From the NCBI RefSeq assembly GCF_031755915.1, contig NC_083379.1, positions 26,474,001-26,538,000 on the forward strand: a stretch of 64,000 bases of DNA, read 5' to 3'. The notes under the pieces were generated by a model that saw only the letters and a list, made by a program, of their open reading frames with translations, was not told the DNA's origin and searched no databases. This stretch comes from Ziziphus jujuba (taxonomy: Eukaryota; Streptophyta; Magnoliopsida; Rosales; Rhamnaceae). Shown here piece by piece: positions 20,680 through 32,511 of this stretch. Within the stretch, counting starts at the first letter, position 1, and each line of letters opens with the position of its first letter. The translations under genes were made by a program, and so were the position numbers.

Positions 20680-22960
20680 TCCCTCAACCATGTTCCATTG
20701 CAATATCTCTATATTAGGCAATTCACCTTTTATTTCAATTTGTATGGAGAGATTCCATTTGGTATCAAAGATTTTAAAATTTCTCATTAACATCATTTTT
20801 ATCTTTATTTATAAATTTATCAAAACTATAATATGTCATAACAGCACCAACAAATAGATCTATCAAAATATTATTTATATCATCTACATAATCATTCCTT
20901 GGTGTCAAATTTGCATGATTTGTCATAAAATCTATATTCTAACATATAAGTCTAATACAAGAAATACACAATGAATCAAATCATTAAATACAACTTTATC
21001 ATCTACATTAGATATTATGATTGTTGATGGTAATTGTATATAATCATTCACAATACGCTCCTCAATTCCATCTCCAGTTTGCAATAATAATTCACAAAAT
21101 AATGAATCATGTTGAGCTTATATATTCTTACTTATTTTTATCTTTATTAAATGTTTCCACATATATAAGTTAACCAAATTTGAATCTATAACTTCTTCTC
21201 TACTTGCTTTTGGAACAATGGGTAGCACTTTCCGAAAATCACTACCAAAAATAACTTTACCACAAAAAGATGATCATAATTGTTATATCTTGCAAAATTT
21301 TATCCTGTGATTCAATTTACTGCTTTCTCTTCATAGGAGATTCACCCTAAATTATCAATCTTGCATCACTTAAATGCTGGGCCAATTTTGATTGTTTACT
21401 AATGTTATAAGCGCTTTTAACTTCTATAACAAGTGAAGTCTTAAATCTAGAATGTGTATTCTACCATCAATAAAAATAGAAGTAGTAACTCTCAAAAAAG
21501 TTGTAGCAATTGCAAATAAACCTTTTTGGCGAATACCAGTTAAAAACGCTATTGGATATCTGATCATACGCACATTTCTGTTCATCATTTAATGAATTAG
21601 CTACTAAAATATCCTCATTATTTACAACAATTGAAATTCCTCTTTAATTTTCTTATAATCATCATGTATATCATTTGTATAAAAATTAAAATTAACCATC
21701 AAATAATCATATAATTCTTTTCCCCTTGATTCAACAAATGAACTGGTATGCTGTAAAACTTTGCATTTTATATAATCATCTATATAAATAGAATTCTTAT
21801 AATCTTCACTAAATGCTTTTTCGAATTTATTCCATAAACTCTTAGGATTAGAATGGCTGCAATAAACCAATAAAGTAGCAAATAATCTACATAATGCATA
21901 AAGCATTTTTAGATGCTTCATCTAAACATTTTTTCAATATCACTATTTGTATTTAATAATCCATACAACAACTCAATATCATGATATGAATAACATTAAA
22001 CACCATTTACAAATTTCAAATTCAAAATTGAAGTTTGTCCAGTAATATGATTTAGCGATAATCTTTAAAAATATCTTCTACCATCAAAAAGACTAATAAT
22101 AACAAGTCTACCAATAACAATACATTATTTCTTTCACTTTTTCCACGATTTTGATAGTCTATCCTTAAATAAAATTTGCTAGCATTTCTTTGCACAACTA
22201 TTGTCTACTTTCTTAATCTATCTTATTCATACAAAAAAACTCCGTAAGCATTGATTTATTGAAAAAATCATTATTTACTATAAATTGCAAATTATCATAA
22301 TATTTAAAAATTACATTTCATTTATTTTCTAGATGCACTTGTCAAGTCATAACATGTGGACGCATTTCAGTCAGCAAAAAACTATAAATTCTTTACATTA
22401 CTTCCAATGGTGTTATCCATCTAGCATATTGGAAATTTTTTATTTCATTAACATCTTCACATCATCAGTTGCACTAATATTAATTGCAATTATATCATGA
22501 CATTGTATAGATATTTATAGAGATATTTGGTTGCTTTAATTGTAGAACATATTTCAACATTCAAACGATAATCAAAATCAAGCAAATAAGGATTATAAGG
22601 AATGACTTAATGATCATCATGCCCACAATTTATAACAACAACATAAACACTACTATCTCTTATCCTATACATTGGGCAACAATCTTTTCTCATAATAATA
22701 CTCAACATGAAAGGCTTAAGATATTGATTTTTACATTGACCACTCTTTTTCATACAAATATTCCAAGGAACTACATGGTCCATGCATCATATGTTTAATC
22801 ATTGCAGTACATAAATGTGGATTCTTAATTTTATCATGAATTTCAATACGAACAATTTTATCAAAAACATTAGAAAAACTAATTTTGTATGAGATTTTAA
22901 AATAATCAATATATGCACATGTAGTAAATCTCCTTTTTGAAATTCAATGATATACATAAA
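20680..22960 (-). pseudogene. Helitron Rep/helicase relic
   Basis: Reading leftwards from 22945 the translation gives FQKGDLLHVHILII, the Rep HUH motif (HVH codons at 22913-22921). Then follow a mutated MVHGPC block, IPYNPYLLDFDYRLNVEICS and IKATKYLYKYLYN (about 22500-22600) and a scrap like PLEAMWRIFGFELHE (22360-22440). The helicase part has LFATLLVYCSHSNPKSLW and FEKAFSEDYKNSIYIDDY (21622-21921), SRFKTSLVIE and ISKQSKLAQHLSDARLII (21340-21450), FRKVLPIVPKASREEVID (21180-21240), and near 20850 YYSFDKFINKDKNDVNEKF. The order fits plant Helitron proteins. Walker A is not recognisable, the frame changes repeatedly, and the 5' TC and 3' hairpin-CTRR ends were not found. Confidence 0.8.
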
Positions 22961-23344
22961 ACAACAATAGGGCCTTTTTTTTTTTCAAATAGCTTTTTTT
23001 TTTTTTTTTTTTTTTGCAATTTAACTCTAAAAACATGCTCAACCAAATCTAATCTATTTTGAACTTTTTTTATTTTTTGCTAATTCATGCTTAATTTCAA
23101 TTGAGTTTTGGTTACAGTTCATTGTAATAAAGATATATGGCTTTTCATATATTTGAATAAATGTCATCTCATATATATATCTCTTACGCACGTCTTTAGG
23201 ACCTCCTATAAAAGAAGCAAGTAGTATTGTTCTATGTCTAACATTGATACCTTTTTTTTTTTTCTCTAATGTTTACACTATCCATTATTTCTTGATATAA
23301 TTTAGAATGAATCTCAAACTATTTTCTTTGAAAATAATTAAGCA
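22961..23344. other. Low-complexity sequence, no feature
   Basis: Contains two long poly-T runs (22974-23018) and AT-rich sequence between the Helitron relic and the Cassandra-like array. Confidence 0.5.
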
Positions 23345-23349
23345 TAAAA

Positions 23350-23651
23350 TATGACGACCAGTGTGAGCAGGTATAGAGCCCTGGCAGGTTACCTGGTGTT
23401 TAATCTCACATTGTCTGACTATGGATCAGGAGATGATTCAAATATAATGATAGTCACTTTCATAACACTGAAAACTTTTTAGAGTAGTTGGCTTCAAAGT
23501 TTGAAAGAACTTTAAAATTAAACATGCTCAAACGAGAGCAATTCTAGGATATGTGACCTCCTAGGAAGCTGTGAACATAAAACCCCAAATTATGTGCGGT
23601 GGCTAAATTGGCAGAGGTTGATAGGTCCACTAGTGGAGGAGGGGCATTACA
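23350..23651 (+). repeat. Cassandra-like LTR 1
   Basis: Starts TATGACGACC (TG changed to TA) and ends GGGGCATTACA, 302 bp, with the 5S-like block at 23507-23570. Confidence 0.8.
23507..23570 (+). promoter_or_regulatory. 5S rRNA-like block in LTR 1
   Basis: Contains AAACATGCTCAAACGAGAGC and GTGACCTCCTAGGAAGC, matching the box A/IE and box C region of plant 5S rRNA with several substitutions. It is more decayed than the copy in LTR 3. Confidence 0.8.
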
Positions 23652-23719
23652 AATGGTATCAAAACTTGTACCCAGCTGGAAGTGTGCCAGCAATGACGTT
23701 CGTCCCTAAAGGGGTGGAT

Positions 23720-23824
23720 TGTGATGACCAATGTGGTTGGGTGCGGGACACTAGTAGGATGCTTGGTGTCCAATCCCACATTGTTCGAGTATGGATTAAG
23801 AGCCAGTTGAAGTGAGGTGTAACA
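23720..23824 (+). repeat. Cassandra-like LTR 2, 5S block deleted
   Basis: Starts with the intact terminus TGTGATGACC and ends GTGTAACA but is only 105 bp. About 200 bp, including the whole 5S-like block, are missing between AGAGCCAGTTGA and the 3' terminus. Confidence 0.8.
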
Positions 23825-23889
23825 AATAGTATTAAACCCTATACTCTGCTGGAATTGTGCTAATGAGGACACTAAGCCCAAGAGGGTGG

Positions 23890-24203
23890 ATTATGATGAC
23901 TAGTGTGGGCAAGTGCAGGGCACTAGTAGGCGAGTTGATGTTCAAGCCACATTGCCCGAGTGTGGATCATGATTCAAATGTAATGATAGTCACTTTCATA
24001 ATGCCAATGCCTTTTCAAAGTCGTTGGCTTTAGGGTTCGAAAAAACTCCGAATTTAAGCATGCTTAGGCGAGAGCAATCCTAGCATAGGTGACCTCCTGG
24101 GAAGCTTTGAACATAAAAAAAACCTCATATCGAGTGCCATGGCTAAACTAAGGATAATATTGGTAGAGAATGACAGGTACACCAATGGAAGTAGGGTATT
24201 ACA
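23890..24203 (+). repeat. Cassandra-like LTR 3
   Basis: 314 bp, TATGATGACT...GGGTATTACA, collinear with LTR 1 throughout, with the better-preserved 5S-like block at 24044-24105. Confidence 0.82.
24044..24105 (+). promoter_or_regulatory. 5S rRNA-like block in LTR 3
   Basis: TTTAAGCATGCTTAGGCGAG and GGTGACCTCCTGGGAAGC correspond to the internal pol III promoter of plant 5S rRNA. In 5S genes this region binds TFIIIA. Here it is part of an LTR, not a 5S gene: the 5' half and terminator of 5S are absent. Confidence 0.85.
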
Positions 24204-24427
24204 TAAAAATTGCTTATTTAACATATATATTTACAATATATTGCTGATAAAGATGAACTATTCTTAAAATTATTGAATTATTTATTGCTCTAATATGCAA
24301 CTTATAGCAATAATACTCATGGCATGAAACCAAATTTCTCTTTTTCCTTATACCCATCACTAAAATAAATAAATAAAAAATCATATATCAATATAACATT
24401 CATATTAAGCAAGAATACAAAACTATT

Positions 24428-25022
24428 TGTTTGAAAAATATGGTAATTTGATACCATATTAAATGGTGAATGAAATTTGTAATGGTGTTAGCTTTTATGA
24501 GCCCAGGTAAATAGCCAATTAATACCCTTGCATGAAAAAGTCTATAAATTGACGTCCATTTTTCAATTTTCGATAGAGAGCTTTTGAAAAATTAGAAAGC
24601 TTTTCTTGTTGTAGATCCAGAAACTTTTTGTGGCTATAGGTTTCAATGTGATAGAGGAAAGATAATTTTAAGTTCATTAAAAGGAGCTCAAAGGTGCAAC
24701 ATTTGAAGCTTTCGTAGTCTATTGTATCATAGGAGACAAACATATTTAAATTCACTAGCACCAGTGAAAGGCAAATCTATTTCAAGAACACTATGTGGAA
24801 CATAGGCCTCGGATCAAAGTTCAATCCTACATCCTACTTCAATCCAACAGGTCTACATATCAATATTTTTATTAATTTATTTGTTTATTATTATTTGTCC
24901 AGATTATGGTAAAGTTTTTTGTATATTAATTCTTATAGGCTTATTGTATATTAAGCTTATTATTATTATATTGTAATTTATATTTATGTAATATTTTAAT
25001 CCCTCTATCCCTGCTATGTACA
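24428..25022 (+). repeat. 5' LTR of plus-strand copia remnant
   Basis: Begins TGTTTGAAAAATATGG and ends CCCTGCTATGTACA. Shares the blocks ACCATATTAAATGGTGAATG, CAATGTGATAGAGGAA and TTTATTAATTTATTTG with the 3' LTR. A clear primer site was not recognised after it. Confidence 0.75.
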
Positions 25023-25879
25023 AGTGTTGGAGTTAAGATTACTCTGACTTCTTGTGAACTCTTGTATTTCTTGAATTTTGTATGTATGTTTTGACCGTGA
25101 TTAGTACAAGTTTCTGGACAGACAAGGAAATCCATTGTTACCAAAAAAGTGTGTTAAAAATTCCTAGACAATATTTTGATTGGTTGTTTTGAAACAATTG
25201 GATGAAAAACTTTGATATATCTAGGTTTTACTGGTGTATAGAAACATTGAAAGACAAATAGGTTACCTATTTTTCCTAAACTAATATAGGAGTAAGAATA
25301 TGTGGAGGAACAATGCATACCTAAAGGAGTATGGTGAAACATTTTCAATTTGAGGAGAACAAGACAAATGGACTCAAAGTGCTACGAAGGTCCATAGTTA
25401 GGGAACGAGTACTTACAAGAGCATGTGCTTGCTTTTAAAACCTATGCTATTTGTTTCTAATATTGTGATGGTTTTAATTTGTTCCAGAATTGTAGAAATT
25501 TATATAATTCATTTCTAGAATTGTTTTGGTTATAACAGTTATATATATTTGCTAAAAGCAAATGTGAAATATGAAAGAAATGAAGTATGCAAAGGTGTTG
25601 TGAGGGTGAAGCCATTTGATTGGCATATTACCTTTTAAGGTCCAAAGTAATGGAAACGAACCTAAAGAAAGGAAGATGACCTTCCTAGAAATTCTTGATA
25701 TGTAAGGTGTCATTCCAAAGTAACCATACCTACACCATAAAAGGTGAAAAGAGCTTCGATAACCATTGATCACATGAACATTGGATTCTTACATAATCAT
25801 GGTTTCTTGTGCATGTGTCATCATTAGATATGCACATGACAGTAATGCTTATTGGTTTTTTATGCTTATGTCTAAAATC

Positions 25880-26304
25880 TTGGACATACACAGGAATACA
25901 ATAAAGATTTTAGAGTAGGTACAAGACCAAACATGATGTACTTGATGAATTGGAAGTATGGTGTACATGATGAATTGTATGAGACCAAATACGGTTTACA
26001 TAGTTAGCAAACTAAGTAGGTACACATTGTTAATCATTGGAAAGGAATTGTAAAAGTACTCAGTACTTGCATGATAAACTCAGTCCACAATGAGTTGATA
26101 TTTTGGATAAATGTGGTAAAAAGATTGAATGGTAAGTCTAGACATTTATGTCATAAACACAATAGCATTGGGCAACTAATCTCAATTGGAATTATATTTG
26201 TTGACTATGTAAAGTCAAAAAATAACATTGCGGATCTCTTAACCAAGGAATTGAATGCAGATTTTGTTGAGATATCATTGAGGGGAATTGACCAAGGTCC
26301 ATGA
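25880..26304 (+). pseudogene. copia RT end and RNase H remnant
   Basis: The piece at 25960-26030 reads RPNTVYIVSKLSRYT, matching the conserved RPDIAFAVGKLSRYT segment after the RT domain. The RNase H end at 26071-26304 reads KRLNGKSRHLCHKHNSIGQL then DYVKSKNNIADLLTKELN, matching the usual C-terminus of copia Pol (histidine-rich then VKSKDNIADPLTKGL). The RNase H active-site region between the two is missing or scrambled. The start methionine is incidental. Confidence 0.82.
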
Positions 26305-26908
26305 AATAGATAATCAATACAATGGATGATCAACCTAGTTGACTTGAGATCCTAAGATTTAGGTTCAACAAGGAAATTAAATTGTAAAGATTGAGTTAGT
26401 TCACTATGGGGGCTATATTCTTGTCCATTCATATAATGAAACGATGATACTTGTCGAGAAAAATTAAGCTATATGATTTTAATATTCTTATAGTTCATGG
26501 GAGAATCTGACTGGAGTAACGTGGATTACTCTTAGATAAGAAATCACTATATGAGAGTGAAGTGGGGCCGATTCAAAAGAGAATTGTATGAGGCTCAATT
26601 CTTTTAAAACTCTAGCAGAACCAAGGATAAGTTCATGGCTAAAATGAATATAACAATGAGAATTAAAATATATTGCGACGATTCCTATGTGAGGCATATC
26701 GCCATTTATATAAACAACAAAAAGGTTCAAGGATATCGTGTCTATCTTTTTGTCAATAAAGTAAATATATTCTTTTAGGGGAAAGTTCAAAGTGTAATAT
26801 TTACCTATTCTATATAGGTTCCGACTGTAGAATTTTATCACCAGAGTCAATCTTTCTATATCTAGCTTCATTTTTATGTTACTTTGTCAATTTCATTCAT
26901 GTGGAGAT

Positions 26909-27637
26909 TGTTGTAAAAGTATGGTAGTTTAATACCATATTAAATGGTGAATGAAATTTGTAATGATTTTGGCTTTTATAAGGCCGGATAAATTGGGTTA
27001 ATGACAAAGTAATTGACCATTATGAATTAATGATGCATTAACTTGACCGTTATGATGAATTAATTGACCATTACAAAATTAATTGAAACATTTCAAAATT
27101 GATTAGGACATTATGAAATTAATTGGCATAAATAAATAGCCAATTAAATACCCCTACTTGAATGAGATTATAAATTTACATCCATTCATCAATTTTCAAT
27201 AGAAAGCTTTAAATAAGTTAGAAAGCTTCTTCTTATGGTATGTTTAGAGACTCTTAGTGGCTTAGGTTTCAATGTGATAGAGGAAGGACAATTTCAAGTT
27301 TACTGAGAGAAGCTCAAAGGTAAAATGTTTGAAACTTCTATAGTCCATTATATCCTAAGAGATAGACACATTCAGATTCACTAGCACCATGAGGAGCGAA
27401 TTCGTCTTAAAAATATTGTGTGAAGCATGAGGACCCAAAGTTCAATTCTATTTCCTATTTCAATCCAACAAGTTCGTAACATTAATATTTTTATTAATAT
27501 ATTTGTTTATTATTATTTGTATAGATTATTGTTAAGTTTTGTATATTATTCTTATAAGCTTATTGTAAATTTAGCTTATTATTATTATTTTGTAATTTAT
27601 ATCTATATAATATTTTAATCCCCCAATCCTTTGTATA
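26909..27637 (+). repeat. 3' LTR of plus-strand copia remnant
   Basis: Follows the polypurine-like TCATGTGGAGAT and begins TGTTGTAAAAGTATGG. It has an extra segment (about 26985-27135) made of degenerate repeats of AATTGACCATTATGAATTAA that the 5' LTR lacks. The 3' end, placed by alignment to TGTACA of the 5' LTR, reads TGTATA. Confidence 0.75.
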
Positions 27638-28864
27638 TATTTTGTATATTATATTTTTATAAAATTTCAAATTTTTTACAAATTGTCCTTTACAATAAGA
27701 TTGTCTTTTATTTTTTTTAATTAATTTTTCATATCTCTTGATGCCAACCAATATCTCTATAGGCAAAATGTCAAGAGATATTGCAAAGCATCATAACATC
27801 TAAAATAATATTTAGCCTTATGACTACATCCAAAATGACTATTCACAACAATATTACGATGTCAATTGCCAACATCAGTTCCATTTTCGATCCATGTCAT
27901 AACAACTTAAGATGCAAGAGGAGTATTGTAAACTCTTTAATCCAGACTTGCATCTGACTTTATTTAAATGGAAAAATCATTTAAATTTTCTATATATTTA
28001 AGACAACCAAGAAAAAAAAAAAAAAACTAACATAAGGATTCATCTATAATATTTTTATTAACTTCTGTAAAATATCTATATTCACTACATCAAAAGAAGA
28101 AAGATTATTTTGCAAATCATGCTCAATATCATAGAAATAAAGTTGTAAATAAGATAGTTGTTTATCACATTGGGGGTATTCAAGTCTGAATATATTCAAT
28201 ATAAATTTTAAAGACCTTTTGAAAGTTTATAAAAGTTAGAGATATCCAATTAAAACTTTTTAAAAATATATAAAAATCATGTGGTATTCAAAATGTCAAC
28301 TGCTTTTATTGTTTTTTAAAATCTTGGATTTTTATGAACTTTTAAGCTAAAAAAAATAGAAATGTTTCTTTAAAAAAATTTCACTCATTTACCTTAAAAC
28401 TTTTGAAATAACTACAATTAAATTTATTCCAATTTTACTGCTCCTCATTATCCTAATTGGACAAAAATTTTAGTACTTCCAAATTATCTATTACCTAATG
28501 CCTACTTCCTTGCAATAAAAAAAAATAAAACAAAATTAATTTATATATGAAATGGAATGATAAGAAAAGAAAATAGTTGATCTACATCCTATCACATAAA
28601 TATCTTTTTACCAATTTATTTAAAATTTACATGTTTATTCCATTTTTGATAAAATAATGTAAAATGTTGATAACATAATAATGTCCTTTTGGTGGTATGT
28701 CCATGAAAATTTAGGATTAATAGTTAATACCAATGTTTTAAAGAATTGCAAATAAAATTGACTTATTAATAATGTATAGTTTTAGGGAAAAATAGTTAAT
28801 TTTAATCCAAAAAAGTCCAACATTATAAAAGTACTTGAAAAATGGTTAAGATGTATATAAATAT
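27638..28864. other. No recognisable feature
   Basis: AT-rich, stop-dense on both strands. A stretch near 28165-28320 has GGGGGTATTCAAGTCTGAAT and an echo GTGGTATTCAAAATG about 120 bp on, faintly MITE-like, but no paired termini were found. Confidence 0.45.
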
Positions 28865-29600
28865 TGATAGGACCACTCCTAGATCATTTCCAAACACCCG
28901 TAGTGGTCCCATCTAAACAAATCCTACTGAATTTTCTATTAAAAATCGAGTAAAAGCTCCCCATAATTGGATGCAACTCAACAATACATACAAAATAATA
29001 TAAACATTTTTAATGGAATTCTCACAAAATCTCAATCAAAAATAATATAGAAGTCATATATATTAGGTTAATTCACCAGAGTAATCTAAAAAGTACAATG
29101 AACCAATACAAATACTAAAAGTGCTCAATATAATGTATACATCAGAATTCAATGAAAAAGAGAATATTTACTATCATTAGAGTCAATGGAAAGGGAAAAA
29201 ATACATCAACAGTGGAATACCATACAACTAACAAAGGAACCTAGATGTGATGGATGTAACTTATCATCTGAGGCCTCAAGAAACAATTTAAAAATCAACT
29301 ATGAGACAAGATCAATAAGTAGAATAAAGTAATTATTTATCTATAAAAGAATTCTTTCAAAACCTCACTTACATTTTTTTGAAAATTTTCCTATTTTGGA
29401 AAACGTCTTTCATAAAACCCATGAATTTTCCTTAAAAAAATATAGCAAATTTCATATTCCAGGTAAACATATTGGTAAATATGATACTATCCATAATTTT
29501 TTGTACTTAAATAAATAAATTATATTTTTCAAAAATAACCTATAAGCAAAAATAATAGTCATAGTCATAATACACATAATACCAAAACCTATGTGCCATA
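28865..29600. repeat. Old large LTR-like repeat, left part
   Basis: Starts TGATAGGACCACTCC, similar in design to TGTCAGGACCCGTCC of the solo LTR at 29601. It is the left part of an old repeat continued at 32512-33298 and 50036-51056, interrupted by a solo LTR and by gypsy E. Related copies are at 56259-58203 (inverted) and 60247-62263. Confidence 0.6.
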
Positions 29601-32506
29601 TGTCAGGACCCGTCCAGAATTCCTTCCCCGGAACCCTAGACAGCCCTGATCCCAGGGAAACCCTACCGAACTCTCCAACGGAAAATCCGGCAGAGCCTCC
29701 CCTAAGGGATTTACTTACCACAAACTACCTGCACTGAAAACACACTTCTAAAAATATCCCCTTATTTCTCCCATAATACTACAAATTGATTCCACAAATT
29801 GCAGCACTTCAAAATAAATACAGTAATCCAGTGCAAAATAAATACAACAAGAGTGAAAGAAATATTACAACTGCAATAAAAGAATAACAGGGTACTGCCG
29901 AACTAAAACAGCGAGGAAGATCAAGTCCGCTCCGAATGAACACCGACAACCTGGAACCTAGAGGAACGGAATTTAAGAGTGTGAGATGCTAATCATCTCA
30001 GTGAGCGACCCTACTACTATACCATATAATATCACAGTAATAAGTATAAATAATAATTATTTGGAAATAATATTTTCTCTCAAAACCCTTACAATTCTCT
30101 CAGTTGGAAAGGTTCCCCTTTTAAAACAATTTCACAAAACCCTTTATCCATATTCCCCGAAAACCAAGATATCAATTAAATACCAGAAGCGGTAACAATT
30201 ATATTTTTAATTCCAATTCAGTTTCCAAACATTTTATTTTTAAAACACAGTTCTGAAAATCATTTGATGCACCCACTATATACCAGTGGCGCCAACAGTA
30301 CCCAGCGTCCCAAGGTACCGCCAGACAGGAGGTTATAGAGAGAAACCGGCATACGGTCGCGTGGCGTCCCACAGCGCCGCTGCTAACCTGGTGTCCCGGC
30401 CAAAGGGGGGTGGCCGCCCTCTCCGATGGCATCCACAGGACACCCTCATAATATCAACCGCGCGCTACTCACACCCACCTGCGCGCTAATCACAACCGTG
30501 TGCACACTAACCATATCACATATACCATATCACATAATCAGAACACCAGTACGTGCACGGTGCATCTAAAAATTATAAAATCCATAAATTTAAATCATAA
30601 AACAAATTTCACATTTTTCATAAGCATAGCGGGCATAATCCATCCGCTTGAACCGGGAAATTCTCCACAATTTCCTTATAATCCATACCATAAATTCCAT
30701 GATTTTCAAATCCACCAACTCCCAAATCCATCAATTCAAATATCCACATTTTTTTTCCAAGCATAAATAATTTCTCGAAATATCATAATCAAATCCCATA
30801 ATATTTTATGGGCATATTTCATAAAAATTGAAATCACCAACATAACCAAATATTTTCCTTGAAATATTTGAAAATCAAATCGTGCCCAATTTACCATTAA
30901 AACCACACCAATTTCAAAATCCTCAAAACCATAAAATAATTCCACATGGCATAAATTGGTGAAATACACATTTTCTTAAATCCGATAAATTCACAAATAA
31001 TTCCACAATAATTCAAATAAATATTTGGCACATAGAAATTAAATTCCAAATATTTAAATCACACATTATATATTCACCAATTAAATTCCCAAAATTAATT
31101 TGAAGGTGGGTCACTCACCTGGAGCACGCAATTAACCCATGATCCACTACGGGATCAATTCTACGACTCACCAGTGCTCCTAGAACAAAATTCACAGACA
31201 GTCAAATAAATTAATATTTTAATCGGGTAAATAATACCCGGTACCCGGGGGGTCAAAACACAAACGATATCTAGAATTTACGAGTTATATACCGAATCGA
31301 AGCTCGAGTGATGCTAATCACAGATCCGGTCTTAATTTTCGATGATCGTACCCGACGGGGTTTGAATTTCGTCGGGAAGCTTTCCGGGTTTCGGCTCCGC
31401 AATTCTCTCAAACCGTCGCGAATTGGCGGAAACGGAAGTTGGATTTGGGTTCAGGAGGTCGAACACTGCGGACTGGAGCTGGCCAGAATTTTCGGGTACT
31501 CGCCGGAACAGTATTTTCCGGCGGGCCGCCACGTCACCGGCAACCGTCGCCGGAACAGTAATTTCCGGCGGTGGCCGTTTGCTGTGAAATTTTGCAGATT
31601 TGTAGATCGTGAGGAGAGCAATCCAACGGGACCGACGGTGAGCAAAACGGAGGTCGGACGGCGGAGAAATCACCGTTTGAAGATTTTCGACCCCTCGCCG
31701 GAAAACGCTCCGATCCCGGCGCGTCGGTGGTCCGATGGCCGTGATTTTTGGTGGGTAGGCCGGACTTGAGGAGAGGATGCTGGGTGTATGGCGCGTGTAC
31801 TGTATATCGGCCGGAATAGTGCCGATTCGCGGTGGCCGGCGGTGGAGGGGGAAAAATCGCCGCCAAACTTCGGACGTCCAATCCGGGCGCGTCCGGCGGC
31901 CGTTCGCCGTGAAATTTGGAGGTTTTGCCGGAAATGAGGTGGGCAATCTGGCTCTCTCTCCTCTCTCTCTTTCTCTCTCCTCTCTCTCTTTCTCTCTCTT
32001 CCCCGAGAGTTTTTCAAAATTAAAACCCTGCATGACACTGTTCATGCCACGTGGACCACTCAGAAGCTGACACGTGGCATTTCACTGTTCATGACCCAAA
32101 AACATTAAAATAATACGGTATCCGGTAAACTTCAAACGTCCATAACTTTTTAACCACATGTCCGATTTAAGCGTGCCGCTAGTCTATGAACTCGTATCGA
32201 CGAGTACTTTACAACCATATAAGAGTCAACTCACAATTACATCACAAGAAAAAGTCAACTCCCGGCACCTTTTAGACAGTTTACACTTCAACTTGTTTTG
32301 CCCATAACTTTCAAACCGTAGCTCCGTTTTCGACGTGCTACTAGTCTACGAACTCAGGGCGTCATGCACTTCGCCACGGTACCCTAGTCAACTCAAAATT
32401 CTCACCGAGTCAAAAAGTCAACTTTTGACCCCCTTCGGTCAACGGTCAACGGTCAACCTCGGTTAACGTGCACGGATTCCGGTGCGATTTGGGACGGGGT
32501 GTTACA
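29601..32506 (-). mobile_element. Solo LTR, 2.9 kb, with CCATA TSD
   Basis: Termini TGTCAGGACCC...GGGGTGTTACA are flanked by CCATA at 29596-29600 and 32507-32511. In the minus direction it starts TGTAACACCCCG, a common start for large plant LTRs, so minus orientation is preferred. No internal element region is present, so this is an LTR-LTR recombination product. The part at 31300-32040 is GC-rich and CpG-rich; open frames up to 237 codons there are low-complexity (Arg/Glu, Pro/Arg) and overlap on both strands, so I do not call them genes. Confidence 0.92.
31952..32001. repeat. CT-rich microsatellite
   Basis: Interrupted (CT)n with TTT breaks inside the GC-rich part of the solo LTR. It explains the Arg/Glu-rich open frames read on the opposite strand. 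Confidence 0.85.
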
Positions 32507-32511
32507 CCATA

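Larger units (their letters stand above)
23350..24203 (+). mobile_element. Cassandra-like TRIM with three LTRs
   Basis: Non-coding small LTR element flanked by TAAAA at 23345-23349 and 24204-24208. It holds LTR-internal-LTR-internal-LTR: LTRs at 23350-23651, 23720-23824 and 23890-24203, separated by internal regions of 68 and 65 bp. Each internal region opens with a primer-site-like stretch (TGGTATCAAAAC, then TAGTATTAAACC) and ends GGGTGGAT. LTRs 1 and 3 contain a 5S rRNA-like block with pol III promoter elements, the hallmark of Cassandra TRIMs. It encodes no protein and would depend on other elements for movement. Confidence 0.85.
24428..27637 (+). mobile_element. Ty1/copia remnant, plus strand
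   Basis: Two related LTRs (24428-25022 and 26909-27637) enclose only about 1.9 kb. The only recognisable coding sequence is the end of pol. Most of gag, protease, integrase and RT is gone. No clean target duplication was found (CTATT left, TATTT right), and the 5' LTR is shorter by about 130 bp. Confidence 0.75.

Noticed and set aside
24044..24105. A 5S rRNA gene
   Set aside because: Only the internal promoter region matches. The 5' half and terminator are missing and the block sits inside a repeated LTR, as in Cassandra elements.
28165..28440. A third MITE
   Set aside because: One end looks MITE-like (GGGGGTATTCAAGTCTG), but no convincing inverted partner or target duplication was found.
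31308..32045. Long overlapping open frames on both strands (up to 237 codons)
   Set aside because: They lie in the GC-rich part of the solo LTR, where stop codons are rare by composition. The peptides are Arg/Pro/Glu low-complexity, partly from a CT microsatellite, and overlap in several frames.
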